64,000 nt of DNA from NCBI GenBank assembly GCA_025094145.1, contig JALLLS010000003.1, positions 1 to 64,000 on the forward strand, given 5' to 3'. Origin of the DNA: Spinellus fusiger. Lineage: Eukaryota; Mucoromycota; Mucoromycetes; Mucorales; Phycomycetaceae. Below are positions 11,831-24,699 of this stretch, piece by piece. The notes under the pieces were generated by a model, which was given only the letters and a program-made list of their open reading frames with translations, made no database searches and was not told where the DNA came from. How positions within the stretch are numbered: position 1 is the first letter of the stretch; each line of letters starts with the position of its first letter. The translations under genes and the position numbers were made by a program.

Positions 11831-13297
11831 AAGTATTACAATTTTATTACTAAATATATTATAGACAGTTGTTCATTGAGGCTATTGAAGGGTGTGTTAA
11901 GCAGGAACACTAACACCACCATAGAGTGTAAATATTTATCCATCAATAAACACTTCATTCTCTCTCTTTCTTCGACTCTTTCTCTACTACCTTTTTTAAC
12001 TTGTTTAGCAAAGCCAGAAGCTGCTGTATTTGTGTTCTCAATAGTGTCCAAGTATCTTTAAGTACCTCTCATTGGATTTCGAATTGTCACAAGATGATGA
12101 TGCTCTTTTTGGTACTCTGTTTTCTTTGCTGACTTAATGGCCTCTTGGATGTCTTTATCATTTGCTTATATTTACTTTCATTTTTCCCTCCATTTGAGGC
12201 TTTATGCATTTTTATCTTCTTTTGTCTTTTTCTTTACATTTTTATTCTTCTCAAAAGCCCTCACATAGTGACTATCAGGCCCAATGCACTAAGCACCTAT
12301 ACCCAAAGGTAATAATAAAATACTTTGATCTGTATCAGTATGCAGTGAAGATGTAAAATTGTAGTAGATATCAAGAATAATAATACCAGGTACTAAGGCC
12401 TTGTACAAAAAAAATAGATTATCTAACTACTTTATAAATATATATATATATATTCTTTAAGCTTAAACTTTCCCCTATAAATACTATGAATTTTTATATA
12501 TTTTTACATAAAAGATAAAGAGAATCAAATTCAATTTACTCTTTGTAAATTGAAGGCTCAATGAGTTTTTTAAACTAATTTATAAATATGTATAATGGAT
12601 AGTGTAGGAAGAAGGCTATATTTTTTTATGAATAACGAAAAAGCGCGGAAAGATGAATTGATATCTTGACTATTTGTAGGGTCGATGGGGTAGGGGTAGT
12701 ATATCAATCTCATTAAATATTAATAGCTCATGGTTTTGATTTTATTCAAGCATTCTGTTATTTATTTTCTATCTCTGATGCTATTATATGCTATTGAGAA
12801 ATAATATCAGATTAATTCATCTTTTATATTTTGTAGTGTAAAGTCAAGAATGGCTACAGTTTTATCCATTGAATAAAAAGTTTGTTGTTTATAGCTGCAT
12901 GAATATACCACCTATCACTACACTTGATCTTACATCTCTTTCCTCTCATGCTGCTTTAGAATGTGTAAGTATGACATAAGAAATAAAAAAAACTGAGAAT
13001 AAAACAAGTGATATGTTGAATAAAAATCTATGGTTATTGGCAGCAGTAGACGCTTCATCCTTTGTGGACAATGACAGCATTAACATGTGTGCCTTTAATA
13101 TGATATCAATTCATAGAATAATGATTTGAGTAGTTTTTTATTTTATTTTATTTTTTTATTTTTTTTAAAAAAAAAAAGAAACTTAAATGAAAGCAAGTTT
13201 ATACAAATATTTTAGAGCAGCAATAAATAAATAAATAATACGAAAAATAATACATTAAGTACATGTAAATCAGCTTAACATGAAATCTAAGCTGATC
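11831..13297. other. Intergenic DNA with decayed coding traces and a T/A palindrome
   Basis: On the minus strand, 11836-12300 shows lysine-rich fragments in shifting frames (for example NKNVKKKTKEDKN), probably from a decayed mobile element. At 12848-12965 plus, a frame reading EWLQFYPLNKKFVVY is open but isolated. At 13140-13180 a T-rich tract turns into a run of eleven A, about 120 bp past the stop of the minus-strand chitin synthase. No intact gene is supported. Confidence 0.45.
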
Positions 13298-16200
13298 TTA
13301 TGTAGCAGAAAACAAACGAAGCAAAAGATACATAAAAGATCCACTGATACGAAATAAAGAAAGACCTGCATTTACCCAGAGCACAATAGACATGTAAATA
13401 GTGCCAGCTGATTCAATGTAGATATTGCTAAAGGGGGTAGAGGTGACAAAAGCTACCAATAAACCATTGCAGGCCATCCATACCAGTACCAAGTGAGTAC
13501 GAAAGGAGCGGTCATAGTCTTCTTGATTTCGATGATGAGGTGATGCCTATCATTTTGTATATAGATCGGATGAGTACTAATATTCAGAAAAATAATAATG
13601 AAGCTTACCTCTGATGAATTACTCTTTGTGTCAAGAGCAGCAAGGGCTTCTTCATATTCAATATTTACATCGCACTGCTCAGCTGGCAGGTCAATCTCAG
13701 CTGTCTGCTTTTGTGTATCAGACACCTTGACAATACCAAGATCCTTTGCTATAGAGTTATCACCCTTTGTTCCCCAGCTATAGCACATTAGTCATTAATT
13801 TATCTAATTCTCTTTCTTTTTATTCTACTGTAAAGGATAATAAGAGCTTACCTGACATCATGAGTATTACAAAAGGCATAGATATTAAGGATATTTACAT
13901 AGCTAGGAAGTAGTATGAGGTAAGGTAGAAAGCTTGTCAACATATGCCATGGTTGTCTGTACAATAGACTGGATATAAGATAGACTCCATAGGTAGCTAT
14001 TAAGCTAATGATGGTATTGCGAAGACCATAATTATCAAATACAAGAAAAAAGTTGTCTCTGGTACTAGTCGTCCATACAATGGAATCAGTCGACAGCTGA
14101 ATGCCTTTGTAAACTACCCAAGAAGAAGCAAACAACATATAGCACATGATAATAGAGAATCCCACTACTGATCCTATGAATAACCACTTTGATCTATTTA
14201 AAAATAAAAATATATTAGCTAGTGAGTCAATAGTCTACAAGTAGCATACTTTACCCTTGAGGTCTGTTTCCCATGGAACATATGAAAAGACCTATAATCA
14301 AAAACAGATAGAGATACCGAAACACATCAAATAGCTTGGATCCCCAATTGTTTCCAAATGGATCTATATCTGGACTTGCTAGACTCTTGGTGATAAAATA
14401 AAATGTGATATAAAAGTTTCCCTACTTCATTAGTTAATCTGTGACTATAATCTTAAATACTTACAATGGCCAACCAGCTAAATATCAAGCTAATCACATT
14501 ATAAACACCTTGCACAGATAAAAGAACTACACGTGTCAATGAATGTCGGCTTGTCCATAATGCCTTAAAATGCCATAATCCATATACGCCTGCAAAAAAA
14601 CTTCCATTTAACCATCGTCGACGTTGTGAAATAAACTCTGCTAATTGATCTGGCACATCTGTCTCTGCAAATGCACTATTGCAATACTGTAACAGCCACC
14701 GCTCTTGCTTTTTCGCGACAAGTTCAAAGCAAAGAATACGATCTTCTGCTAAATACATATTGGCTTCGAATAATCCAGACTTTGCATCTGCATGAAGTGC
14801 CTCTCCCTTGAAGTACTTTTCAAGTGGACCATGCCCATTAATGTCATTTTGTAGTGCCTTGTAGCGGTAAGCAGAGAATGCACCTGGTAATACAGAGATG
14901 TAACCAAAGACACTTTCCAGAGGCTTGTCAAGAATATTAGACATTTTATACTCAAAATTCTGAGCTGCCACCAATGGATTGAGGAGGTATGAAAACAAAG
15001 GACCAAGCATAACACGAATTTCGCCACAGGCGCCACCCACATTAGGATTTCGATCAAATGTTTTCCATAGCTGATAGATACTAGAGTTGCCAGGACGAGT
15101 GCCTACATCGAGAAGAACGCATACATTGGGTTTCAGAAGAGGACCAAATGCATTGAAAAACCATCGATGTGAGTTTATTTTCTTTGCATTCTTCTCTTTA
15201 AGGCAAAACATGACTTGTACAGGCACAATTCCCTATGCAAACAGGTCAATACATTGGTGTAGAATGAAATCATAAAGAGTAGTTCTTGCATATGTAGGTG
15301 TGTTTTGATGCTCTTCCTCTATACCTTTTCAATGCCCTTCAACTTTAGTTCTGGATCCACAGAGACTTGTGTAGTGAACTAATGTTACCCCCCAAGAAAA
15401 AGAAGTGTCAGTCTCTTTGTCCACGCATACTTATATCACTATATTCAACTTACTTCATAGATATGGGCTGATACTGGTTTCTTTCCCACTACATTCTTTG
15501 CTATGCCTGACTGATACACACCCATAGAAGCAAGAACACTTAGTACTCGTGGATGAATGACTTTACGCCCATCCGCTACAATCGAAACGACGACTTTTTT
15601 CCATCCATCAGGTCCCCACATAGAAGAGTGGTTTAGGCTACAGAGATGAGCAATATTCTTCATAACACCATGCATTGTTCTTGCAAATAATATTTCGTCT
15701 TCCTAGTGGGTGTATTTTGTGTTTTAGAGAGTATAGATGAGTAATTACACATCTTTAGAATATGTATTCCCTTTATGATCCAACTCAATCCATTCTATTT
15801 CTTATTTCTCATCTCATCTCTTATTGCATTGTATTACATTGTACATTGTCATAACAATAAACAGCTCAGTGCTTCTATTGTAGAGTTGAGGTCGTAAAGT
15901 ATAACCCTGTTCTGCAAACAGATCTGGTGGACAAGTGGCTGCAGTATATCTCATTGTATTGAACTCTTCCTCTTTTCTAGATACTGATTTGAGTAGACGG
16001 TCTGGAACAGGACAATTGAGAACAAGATTGCCTCGTGTAAGTTGAACATGTCGAGTGGCATAGCGTCGTAGCATAGTATCTGTGCGTTGAAGAGAGGGTT
16101 TTCTCTCTTGTTCTATGCCTTTTGGTTGTGTGAATCTATTGGATGAAATAAGTTGGTGATGTTCATCATGTACTGGTGCATAACCAGACATTGGAACTGA

Positions 16201-16632
16201 AAAATAAGGTGCCAAATTAGAGAAAAATCCTTGGGATCCACGGGAAGAGGAGGGTAGTTTTGTTGTGGTATTGGTGTTGTTGGTGTTGTTGGTGTTGTTG
16301 TTGTTGGTGTTGTTGGTAGGAACATTGGTAGGTGCAGGAGATATTCTTGCGAATTGGTTTGCTTGGGGTGATTTTCGTATGAGATAAGAATTTCCTTGAC
16401 GAACCACAGAAGAAGTACCAGGAGGATCTTGTGAGTTTCTATTTTGTGTGTGTGATAGTGTAGGTAGTTGAGGAGTGTAACGTTGGGTCTGTACGGGTGT
16501 AGTGGAAGAAGTAGAGGAGTAGGCATCTTTATCAGTGGCATTTGTGTCTTGTTTGCCAAATATAAATCCATGAATCCATTCACTTAATCCTTCCACTTCT
16601 TTATTGTAGTTCTCTGGTGGCGACATAAACAA
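13298..16632 (-). CDS. Chitin synthase, division 1 (class I/II type)
   Basis: This enzyme polymerises UDP-N-acetylglucosamine into chitin at the plasma membrane. The first exon (16632-15838) encodes a low-complexity N-terminus rich in Asn/Thr, followed by the conserved [10 protein letters not shown]. Exons 15702-15454, 15378-15325 and about 15236-14463 carry the catalytic core, with EDRILCFEL and the hallmark QRRRWLNGS. Further exons give the membrane part and NTHDV|SWGTKGD, split by an intron near 13855. The last exon ends in several hydrophobic segments at 13298. At least seven introns of 50-120 bp interrupt it. All key motifs are intact. The first ATG (16632) is followed two codons later by another at 16626; either could start. 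It diverges from the EXD2-like gene across 162 bp. Confidence 0.95.
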
Positions 16633-16794
16633 GATAAGTAAAGTATATACAACACTCGATGTTTAGTGCATTGTCTATTTCTATAAGCCCATCTCTTATT
16701 AAGTCGGGGTTCCAATTAATTCCCTTTCTTGGGATTGTTTTGATTTGTTTCCCATATTTGCACTCTTCTTCTACCTTTCATTTTCTGTCCAACG
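16633..16794. promoter_or_regulatory. Shared divergent promoter: chitin synthase / EXD2-like gene
   Basis: Only 162 bp separate the two start codons, so both promoters must lie here or inside the genes. The segment is pyrimidine-rich on the plus strand just before the EXD2-like start. I do not see a convincing TATA box; this is a positional call. Confidence 0.5.
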
Positions 16795-18013
16795 ATGCCT
16801 GCAGAAAAGAGCGTCACTATGCCAACCAAGAAGAACAATGAAGTCTATGAGAACTGGACAGTGTATTCTTCTTCTGGGAAGCTTATGTTTCGCTGTAATA
16901 AGCAAGTAGTCCTTATAGCCTCATGCCATGGCCTAACTATTCACCGCATAGTAAAAAGGCAGACTGGTACCTATCACGTCAACTGGCCAAACCGCACCCT
17001 AGTCGTTCAAAATCTATTCAATTGACATTTGAAGCCAAAGGACAAGGACATGCTCCTGGAGATTATATGGTGGAGGACCGAGTGAACTGCTGTGTAGCCT
17101 GTGGAGGGTCTGATCACCTGACACTGCATCATGTAGGTAAATCGAGACATCCAACTTAGAATAGGTTATCCATAGAGACACCAAGACAGTAGAACCATAG
17201 AGCTATAGGACACTAGGATAATGAGCTATAAGCTATAGTTTATAAGCTACAAATACATCCACATAAAAAGTAAAAAAAGGGTGATTGGGTGTGTTTTCTA
17301 GTGCCGGACATGTATAGACGCTGGATGCCACTCACTATCAAGTCAAAGTCGGTAGGTGGAAAGGGGTTAATTCAATTCAATGAGAAGGAAGACTGACATA
17401 TAGACTTGCTCCTTTCATTATGTCTGTCTCTATTCTAACAGGTATGCCTGCTCAATTCTTATAACAATGGAACAGGGAGATAGACAATGGCTCACACTCT
17501 CCCTTATTAGAGCAGAGACTTGCTACTGTTATGCAAAATATGTCATGACAACTATGAAAGACATGCTGTCCAACGAAAAAAGAGATCGCCCAAAATTATA
17601 ATTGTTCGCTGGAGGGCAAGGGATGGATTCAAGTTCCTGAATACCGAGTGACACGTAAAGCTGCATCTGCCCTTGCTCATTTATCTGAGAAAATACCCCC
17701 ATCAAGACAAGAACAACTTACACACGTTGTGCAAACATTGGTTAAAAAGGAGGGTTGGGAGAATCTAGAATGGAAGGAGATTTTGGACCGATGCTGTAAG
17801 CTAAAAGATACATTTCAGGGTCCAGACTTTGTTGAACATGGTGAGTATGTAGTGAGCCAATTGTTAAAACAGGTCAACCAAAGTAATGGCAAAGATACCT
17901 GGCCATTATTGGAAGATTTTATTAAACAATGGAGGCAGCACTTTTTGACTCATCTGAAGCCCAAACACCTTAGCCCTAGATGGACTATAGAGGGTGGCAT
18001 ATACACTCATTAA
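16795..18013 (+). CDS. EXD2 C-terminal-like protein with an HNH-like zinc motif, lacking the exonuclease domain; frame broken by one base
   Basis: Exons 16795-16901, 16952-17136, 17302-17351 and 17511-18013. The protein aligns by eye with the C-terminal half of animal EXD2: an opening of the type YSSSGKLMFRCN, then KKADWYLSRQL, CVACG, HHVVPDMYRRWMP, DLLLLCKICHDNYERH, and an end of the type WRQHFLTHLKPKHLSPRW. The CxxC...HH...CxxCH arrangement resembles an HNH nuclease zinc motif. The 3'-5' exonuclease domain that precedes this part in EXD2 is absent, and no room exists for it upstream. Intron 1 uses a GC donor (GCAAGT at 16902) because the nearby GT site would create a stop. In exon 4, the frame changes within a run of six A (17576-17581): a seventh A would restore continuity, so a one-base deletion or assembly error is likely. 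Function unproven. Confidence 0.75.
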
Positions 18014-21000
18014 TAAATACAAAGAGGATTTTCTGTAATGAATGAAAATAACTATATATAAAAAACTAACTTTTGAAAGGGAGAGAAGAATTCTATCCCT
18101 TTTGCTTACAAAAAGAGCAGAAGCCGCTACTTTCTTATGCACTTCACTCCTGAGGTGCCTTTTTCTGTATTTCATTTAGCGATATTTTTAATAAAAATAT
18201 ATAAAGCGTAAGCTGCTTTGTACATTGTGTAGGGTGAATGTGGCTCCAATAAAAAAGATAGATCAAATGAGAGAAAAAAGAATAGATTTGTAGGACAATG
18301 CACTATTCTCTAACAAGTAACAGTAGATCATTAGTTTGTTTTCGATAATGCAGATTCAGACTGCTTTGGATAGACATCCTACATAGACTTGCCTAAAGTG
18401 AAAATAAATAAATGAATGACTTCATGTCAACAAAACAGTTGAATAAAGAGAATAATATCCCTTTTTTATTCTTTATGGGATAAGCCGATATGTTATGACT
18501 TGTGACACTTGGAAAATGAAAGCCATGTGGAGCAAACGAGAAAGAATAAACAAACATACTTCAAATTATCATTGTCTGAAGATATCACTGAAAAAAAACA
18601 GTTTGCTGGCCACAGCACCAGGAAAAAGGGTAAGGGATCAAGAATAAATGTCTTGTGAGTACCCCAAATTGCCTGATTTGTAACTGCAACTACTAATACA
18701 CCATAGTCAATGTCTGGTAGAGAAAGAAGATAGCATAAGAGCTAAAATAAATAGACTTGATCATGAAAAGTATGTTCATGTTGTATATGGGTTTGATTTG
18801 ATATTCTATCCATTATCATTATTATCATTATTTTAAATAGTTGCCTATAAAGATCATATTCATTCTTACTCTTGGAGGGTGTGGGGAGTAAAATGGGCCA
18901 AATTAAGTGATAGGCAGATCATTAAAGAAATGTGCATGGCTGTTGCAGAGGTCTTTCTCTACGTTAAATGATGAACATTGATGCGTGTGTTTAGCTGATT
19001 TAATTATAATTTATTAAAGCATGACTGCTGCTACATTAACTAGGATAACAAAACATGGAAATTCACAAGTTATCAAGAATAGAACTTGATAAAAGTAAAG
19101 ATAAAGAGAATGGCACCAATGGAAAAAAGGTAACAATGGTGATGATATGACCAAGAGAATGAATAGAGATAGGGTACAAGAAAAGTTTATAGACTCAATA
19201 CAGAATAATACAATGATTAGTAACAACGATGCAAGACAGACTATTTAAATGAGCTTTTCAACTGGTAAGCATAGATATTTCTTATATTTTCTGAATTTAC
19301 CAAATCAGATTTTCTTGTGAATAGCACAAAAAAAGAAGCATACACCATCAGAAGATGTCATTGATGACCTTTTCTTTAGGAAAGAAATCAATTTTGATCA
19401 TTTGAACTAGCCCTCTTTCTATTTTACAAAGTGGAGCGGATAACGATGAAGTTCTTGATAAATTCTTATGACAAGGTATCTTTTTTTTTTGTCAAATGAA
19501 ATAATACTTAAAACTAAACTATTTTTCATACAAAATTTTATTATCAGGAGTTGTTGATATAGCTCATAATTGAATAATACAGTACTATAAAAGTGTGTTT
19601 CAGGATGCGTACAGGTTTGAGATTGGAAACCAATTGTATATCATTTATCACTTCACAAGAAAGTAACGAAATGTATACCAATGTTATGAGGGTAAGTAGT
19701 GAGAAATAGACCCAGTCAACTGATAATCATCCACTGATCAGCTAAACATATAGTGAGAGATGAGGAAAGAAAACCAGATTATGAAAGACAGTCTGAATAT
19801 CAAGCCTTAATCTACTTGAGTGAAAAAAAAAGTATGAATACAGAAAAAAAAGAAAGAAATTGAATTGTGAATAATTATAGATAATTGGAATTTTAGTTTA
19901 TTAAAGTTAGAAGTGGTTCAACTGTTGTTACAGAATCTACAACATCCCATAATATCTGAATGGAAGCAAAAGCAAACTAGAATGTATGTAAAGCTATTGT
20001 TACAGTATTTTGAATATGGTGTTTTGTGAAAGTAAATACAAATTCAGGATGAGGGGGAAAAATATGTATTGAATTCAAATATGTGCGTAAAGAGAATGCT
20101 TTTATCGTGAAGAAACTTAAGACAGTATCTATTCCAATAAGTCTGCATGGAATTGATGAATAATTCAAGTTGACAATCAAGCTATTGTATACTTGGAAGA
20201 TGAGTTTTCTTTTAAAATAAATCCAGTATTCCGTTTTGCATTCATTTTTTAATAGAAAGAAGAAAAAGGTAGATGTGTTGGTTAGAATAATATTACAAGG
20301 AATCAATAAGAAAAAGATGTTAAAAAAGCAAGAATGTCTACTATCAACAACATGAATGAAAACCCCTGGCTTATATTTTTTATACTAAAAAAGAACAGAA
20401 TGTAATGTTCAGAGTTTCAACAAAATCCTTCAGAAGATTTAAATAATATCTTATGTTGCTGAGAATAGATAAACAATTACATATGGTAACAATAAAGTTC
20501 GAAAAATAGGTTACTTTAGATGTGGAATTGAGTTGAAATGGTATATAAGAAAATCATAACTCTCTTTCTATAGGTGGTCTTGGAAATGATAAAACATAGT
20601 CTGTAGCATTAAAAGATAAATGTCTATCTTTTATACCTCTGTCTATAATCTCTACTATAAGTTTACACATTACACTAAGGAGCTATAGAAATAGCTGCGG
20701 TAGAATATAATGCTTCCCACTCCCTTATGGCTCTGGTGACTCGGTGTGTTTATCAAGGCATGATAAGTTCCCATCTAAGACCAATGACTCGGTCAAGAAG
20801 GAAAAGCATGGTTCCTCTAATTGTTAAAACCAGTTTTAGTTAAAAGAACCAAAGTATCAAAGATAAGTAAATTTCGCTACATGTATTAATAATATTATTT
20901 ATCGTCATCAATAAATAAATAAAATCCCAATTGATATAAAGTGGCCAACAGAAAGAATTGAGCCTTTTTAAAATCAGTATTCTTTCTGTACCATAAGTAA

Positions 21001-21119
21001 TAGACGACCTTACTATCAGCATGAAACATCACTGCCAGGCTGTTATTTATGCTAAAGACTGATAAAGTATATATATAAAAGAAGACTCGAGTTTTAAAGT
21101 CTCGGGTTTTTGTCAGTTA
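18014..21119. other. AT-rich intergenic DNA, nothing recognised
   Basis: About 3.1 kb without a supported gene. Frames at 19014-19226, 19977-20306 and 20840-21022 (minus) are hydrophobic but low in complexity and lack recognisable motifs. No tRNA, intact inverted-repeat element or tandem array was found by eye. Confidence 0.45.
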
Positions 21120-21640
21120 CCTTGAAAAAGCGTCAAAGAAGATAGAATACATGAACAGAATGCTGAATTGAATTTCTTAACATATCTTCAGGAACATTGT
21201 TACATGACTCAGAAATCCTTATATATCAGTCTTCTTTATCGTTAAGCTTAATACACTTAACTCTGTTTTTAACAATAGAACATGATTTCTCAATATGATT
21301 CACTCCAGGTGAGTTAGGGGGAGATATATACATATTGATGGCATTCACTAGTAATTAGATTATCAATCTCTTCACGAGTATGGATAGGAGCATTATCCAT
21401 AACAAGATAAAAGCCTTTCAATTCAGGATGTTTGTCTAATGGATCTATCTTTCCACTTGGAAACTTGAGATAATCATATCCTACTATTCTTAAAATGATC
21501 TCAAATACTATCAACCGAATTATCAAGTCATCTTAAGTGTTTGCATACTATTTCTGTTAAATGTTTTGATGACTGCTTTAATGTCTATCCTATTTAATAA
21601 ATTGCTATGAACACTGCGACAATTCTTATAGGTGTGACAC
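21120..21640 (-). pseudogene. Decayed DDE_3-type transposase fragment
   Basis: On the minus strand the frame at 21526-21314 contains GFYLVMDNAPIHTREEI, the second-Asp block of DDE_3 transposases (Asp in MDNAPIH). It is followed, across a frame change, by YVYISPPNSPGVNHIEK, matching the usual PPYSPELNPIE block with the last Glu kept. The downstream part (NRVKCIKLNDKED, then a stop, then SCNNVPEDM) matches the usual C-terminal end. The N-terminal half is not recognisable. It is clearly dead. Its family is close to the one that left the deletion derivative at 11.3 kb, but I cannot prove they are the same. Confidence 0.7.
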
Positions 21641-22935
21641 TGAATTAATTGAAAGTGCGACATCAATTCTTTTGCGATATCATATTAGCTAAAAGTGTGC
21701 CTAATTTTCACATGATCTGTTGTTGATTTTGTTGCTAAGAGCATTACTCTTCCCAGTTCCGGAATAGTTACCATGCAACCATTTCCATGGTAGCAAGATG
21801 GAGAATATATTTCTAATCAACTACGTCATGTCTCTTCTTGTGACTTGGCCTCTCTCTGAGTAGACATGTTCAAGCAATATGTTTCTACGCCCCTTTACCA
21901 TTTATAACTTCCACTCTCCCTTTTCTGTCTCTTGTTTTTATTTTGTAAGTATTTCTTTTCTCCTTTTTTTATTTGCACTAGAGATGCAGGGCCATCCTTT
22001 ATAGTGTGTAAAAGCTTATTTAGGAGACAAGATATTATCGTGTCGGATAATCATCGTTATAGTGAATAAAATAACCATGGTGATATAAGCAACTGTGATG
22101 ATGTAAACAACTGCCATGATGGTGATATGTATAGCTCATCAAGTCATGATGATAGTCATTATCTCAAGTTTCTTACTGTGAACTATATTTGTTTATCTTC
22201 ATCTGCATGAAGATCCATATTCATTCATAGTAAGCTATGGACATATCTGCCCCAAAAAGTGTACCCATCTACCTACAGTCCTAATTTCCTATAATCTTAT
22301 AATCTTCTATATTCATATACTTGTACTTATATATTCATACATCTTTACATTCATGTCATTCAACCTACATCTCCATGTGCATACATACTTCTATGCAAAT
22401 ATACGCATAGACGCATATACACCTCTCTAAATACATTGATATGGATACATAGTCTGATAGGTAGATTGAGCTTGTTTTATAAGCATTATTCATCCACCTG
22501 CTTACCTATATCTCAGCTAAGGATGTCTTTAGGATCAGATTTCTTTGATCTTGACCAATCCCTTTCTTATAGGCATGACTCCGACTCAATACTAATTAGA
22601 ATAAAAAAATAGTATAAAAGATATTCTTTAAAGACATGTGAAAAATAGTAGGGGCTGGACCTTCTTTTCTCCTTGTCATTATATGTCCGTGTATGTATGT
22701 ATGTATGTATGTATGTATGTATGTATATCTAGGTCTACCACCTTTTTATCTTTCTTTCTCTCTATCTATTTATCTATTTATCTATTTATCTATTTATCTA
22801 TATTTATCTATATATCTTTGCCTTCCTGTCACTGTTTATCTCTATAAATATATTAATATTAATATTTGTATATAACAGGATCTCCTGTACTTCATTATCG
22901 AATTCATCTGTTCGCTCTTTCCTCCTCCTCCAAAG
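21641..22935. other. Intergenic DNA with TATG and TCTATTTA microsatellites
   Basis: No gene is supported. At 22691-22727 there is a perfect (GTAT)n tract of about nine units, and at 22757-22815 a TCTATTTA-type array. Both lie 100-250 bp upstream of the hydrolase start, so they probably sit in its promoter or 5' leader. The pyrimidine-rich segment at 22912-22930 directly precedes the ATG. Confidence 0.6.
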
Positions 22936-24559
22936 ATGATTCCTGATACGCCCTTTTCAAGAACAGTTATTCATACTCTCAGTATTTTACAATCTGCTAT
23001 AGCTCCTATTGCATTCCTACATTATGTCTATTACATTGCAACAGAAACCCATCTTATCAGCCTTCATCCCATCATTGACACAATTCTGCATTATTGGCTT
23101 GGAAGCGAGTTAATATTTTATGTCTACTTCCAGATGACTGTCAACCGTATGCAACAACTTATCCCACCTGTCTGTCCTACTTACAAAGAAAGACAGGCAC
23201 TCTACCACAACTGTATTGAAAATGTTCAGGATATGTATGATTTCTTGTTGGGCTGGTTTGTCTACCGCAATAATCCTACACAGCATCCGACATTTGATGA
23301 ACTTCAACGAGAAAATCTTGCTGAATGGTAAATTAAACACTTTCTGTCACCCATTTATGTACACTACATTACACAATCTTATTTATTTATTGACTCATTT
23401 ACTGCTTCACTTAGGGTTTCTTGGGGTTTCTTTTCTCTTCCTCTGCATGAATTGCAACAGGATGCATCTCTCTCAGCAGAAATGTACAGTATGATCGACA
23501 GTCTGGCCAGCAAACTTGATATTAGGTTAAAGTCTGGATACAATGATGCCCTCCGTTCTTGCCGATTGACGTTAGATCCCATGGTTACCTACCATCGTCC
23601 GCTTGTAATCTATGTCACCATCTATGTGCTCACAAAAATATTTCACTATGTACTACAAATGTGGGGAATGACAAGATATTCACCAGAAATGCCTAGTTCA
23701 TTGGCTATCTTCCGAGACTCTCCTTCTTCCTGGCAAACTAAACTACAAGGAAAACAGCCCGAGAAAATCACATATTGGTTTCGTGATGGGGATAGGCTAA
23801 ACAAACGACCTATTGTATTTATCCATGGATTGGGAGCAGGACTCATGTGCTATGCTGGATTCCTGCGTACTCTGTTGGATTTGGAGGCACCTATCTTTTG
23901 TATTGAGCTTCCTCATGTAGCCATGCGATTTACAGAAGATGCCCCCAGTGCAGAGGATACTGTGCGTGATATTGAACGTATGCTCCACCGCCACGATTTT
24001 CAGGATGCTGTGTTTATTGCTCACTCGCTAGGAACGGCAGTGACGGCATGGGCTTTAAAACTGATTCCCAAGTGTATTTCAGGTGTCATTATGCTGGATT
24101 CTATTTGCTTTATGCTGCACTATAAAGATGTCTGCGGTAATTTTGTCTATCGAATGCCTACAACTGCTAGCCAGGTAAGACTCAATAAAACCAGCCTACT
24201 TGTTTCTGCTGTACTTAGAATATTAGTTTATTATCAAATATTTTGCTTCTAGTGAGCTGTATATTTCCTACTACATCTCGCGCCACTTCCACTGGTTCAA
24301 GGCAGCCCTCTATGTTACACCTCCAGAGTGCAATGATCCCAGTATGACCTGGATGACAACGCGACTTCCTGCCAATACAAAGATCTATCTCTCAGAAAAA
24401 GATAGTATTGTCAATTCACCACTGGTAGCGAGTTATTTACAGGGTCGCAAAGTAGAATGTGAGGTGATGAAGGGATTAGAGCATGCCACCTTCCTTTTTC
24501 AGCCTTACTGGAAACAGCGCATTGTTGAGACGCTGGAGAAGTTTATTCTTGTCAACTGA
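22936..24559 (+). CDS. Alpha/beta hydrolase with N-terminal membrane segments
   Basis: Three exons (22936-23327, 23415-24174, 24257-24559) give 484 residues in one frame. The catalytic fold is clear: FIHGLGAG near residue 215, the nucleophile elbow AHSLGTAV (Ser), the acid in SEKDSIV and the His in LEHATFLF close to the C-terminus. Two hydrophobic segments lie within the first 80 residues, so the protein is probably membrane-anchored. The final intron needs the acceptor TCTAGTGAG|CTG; the AG four bases earlier would create a stop. The substrate cannot be told; lipid or ester hydrolysis is the general family activity. It converges with the JTB-like gene, with 140 bp between stop codons. Confidence 0.85.
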
Positions 24560-24699
24560 AGGAAAAACAAACAAAAAACAAAAAACAAAAAACAAAACAA
24601 AACAAGAATAAGAATAAGAACACGCATTTGTACATACGTCTCCCTTGCCCTTTGGACTAAGAGTGAGGCTATATATATTATTATTTTTTTAAAAAAAAA
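24560..24699. terminator. Convergent 3' region with T7A9 palindrome
   Basis: This 140-bp gap separates two convergent stop codons. It contains an (ACAAAA)n-like tract at 24567-24605 and, at 24684-24699, seven T followed by nine A directly next to the JTB-like stop codon. The palindrome could serve as an A/U-rich 3'-end signal on both strands (inference). Confidence 0.4.

Noticed and set aside
13598..16583. Open frames inside the chitin synthase in other frames (for example 16113-16583 minus)
   Set aside because: They overlap the well-supported exons and consist of low-complexity Asn/Thr/Pro shadows.
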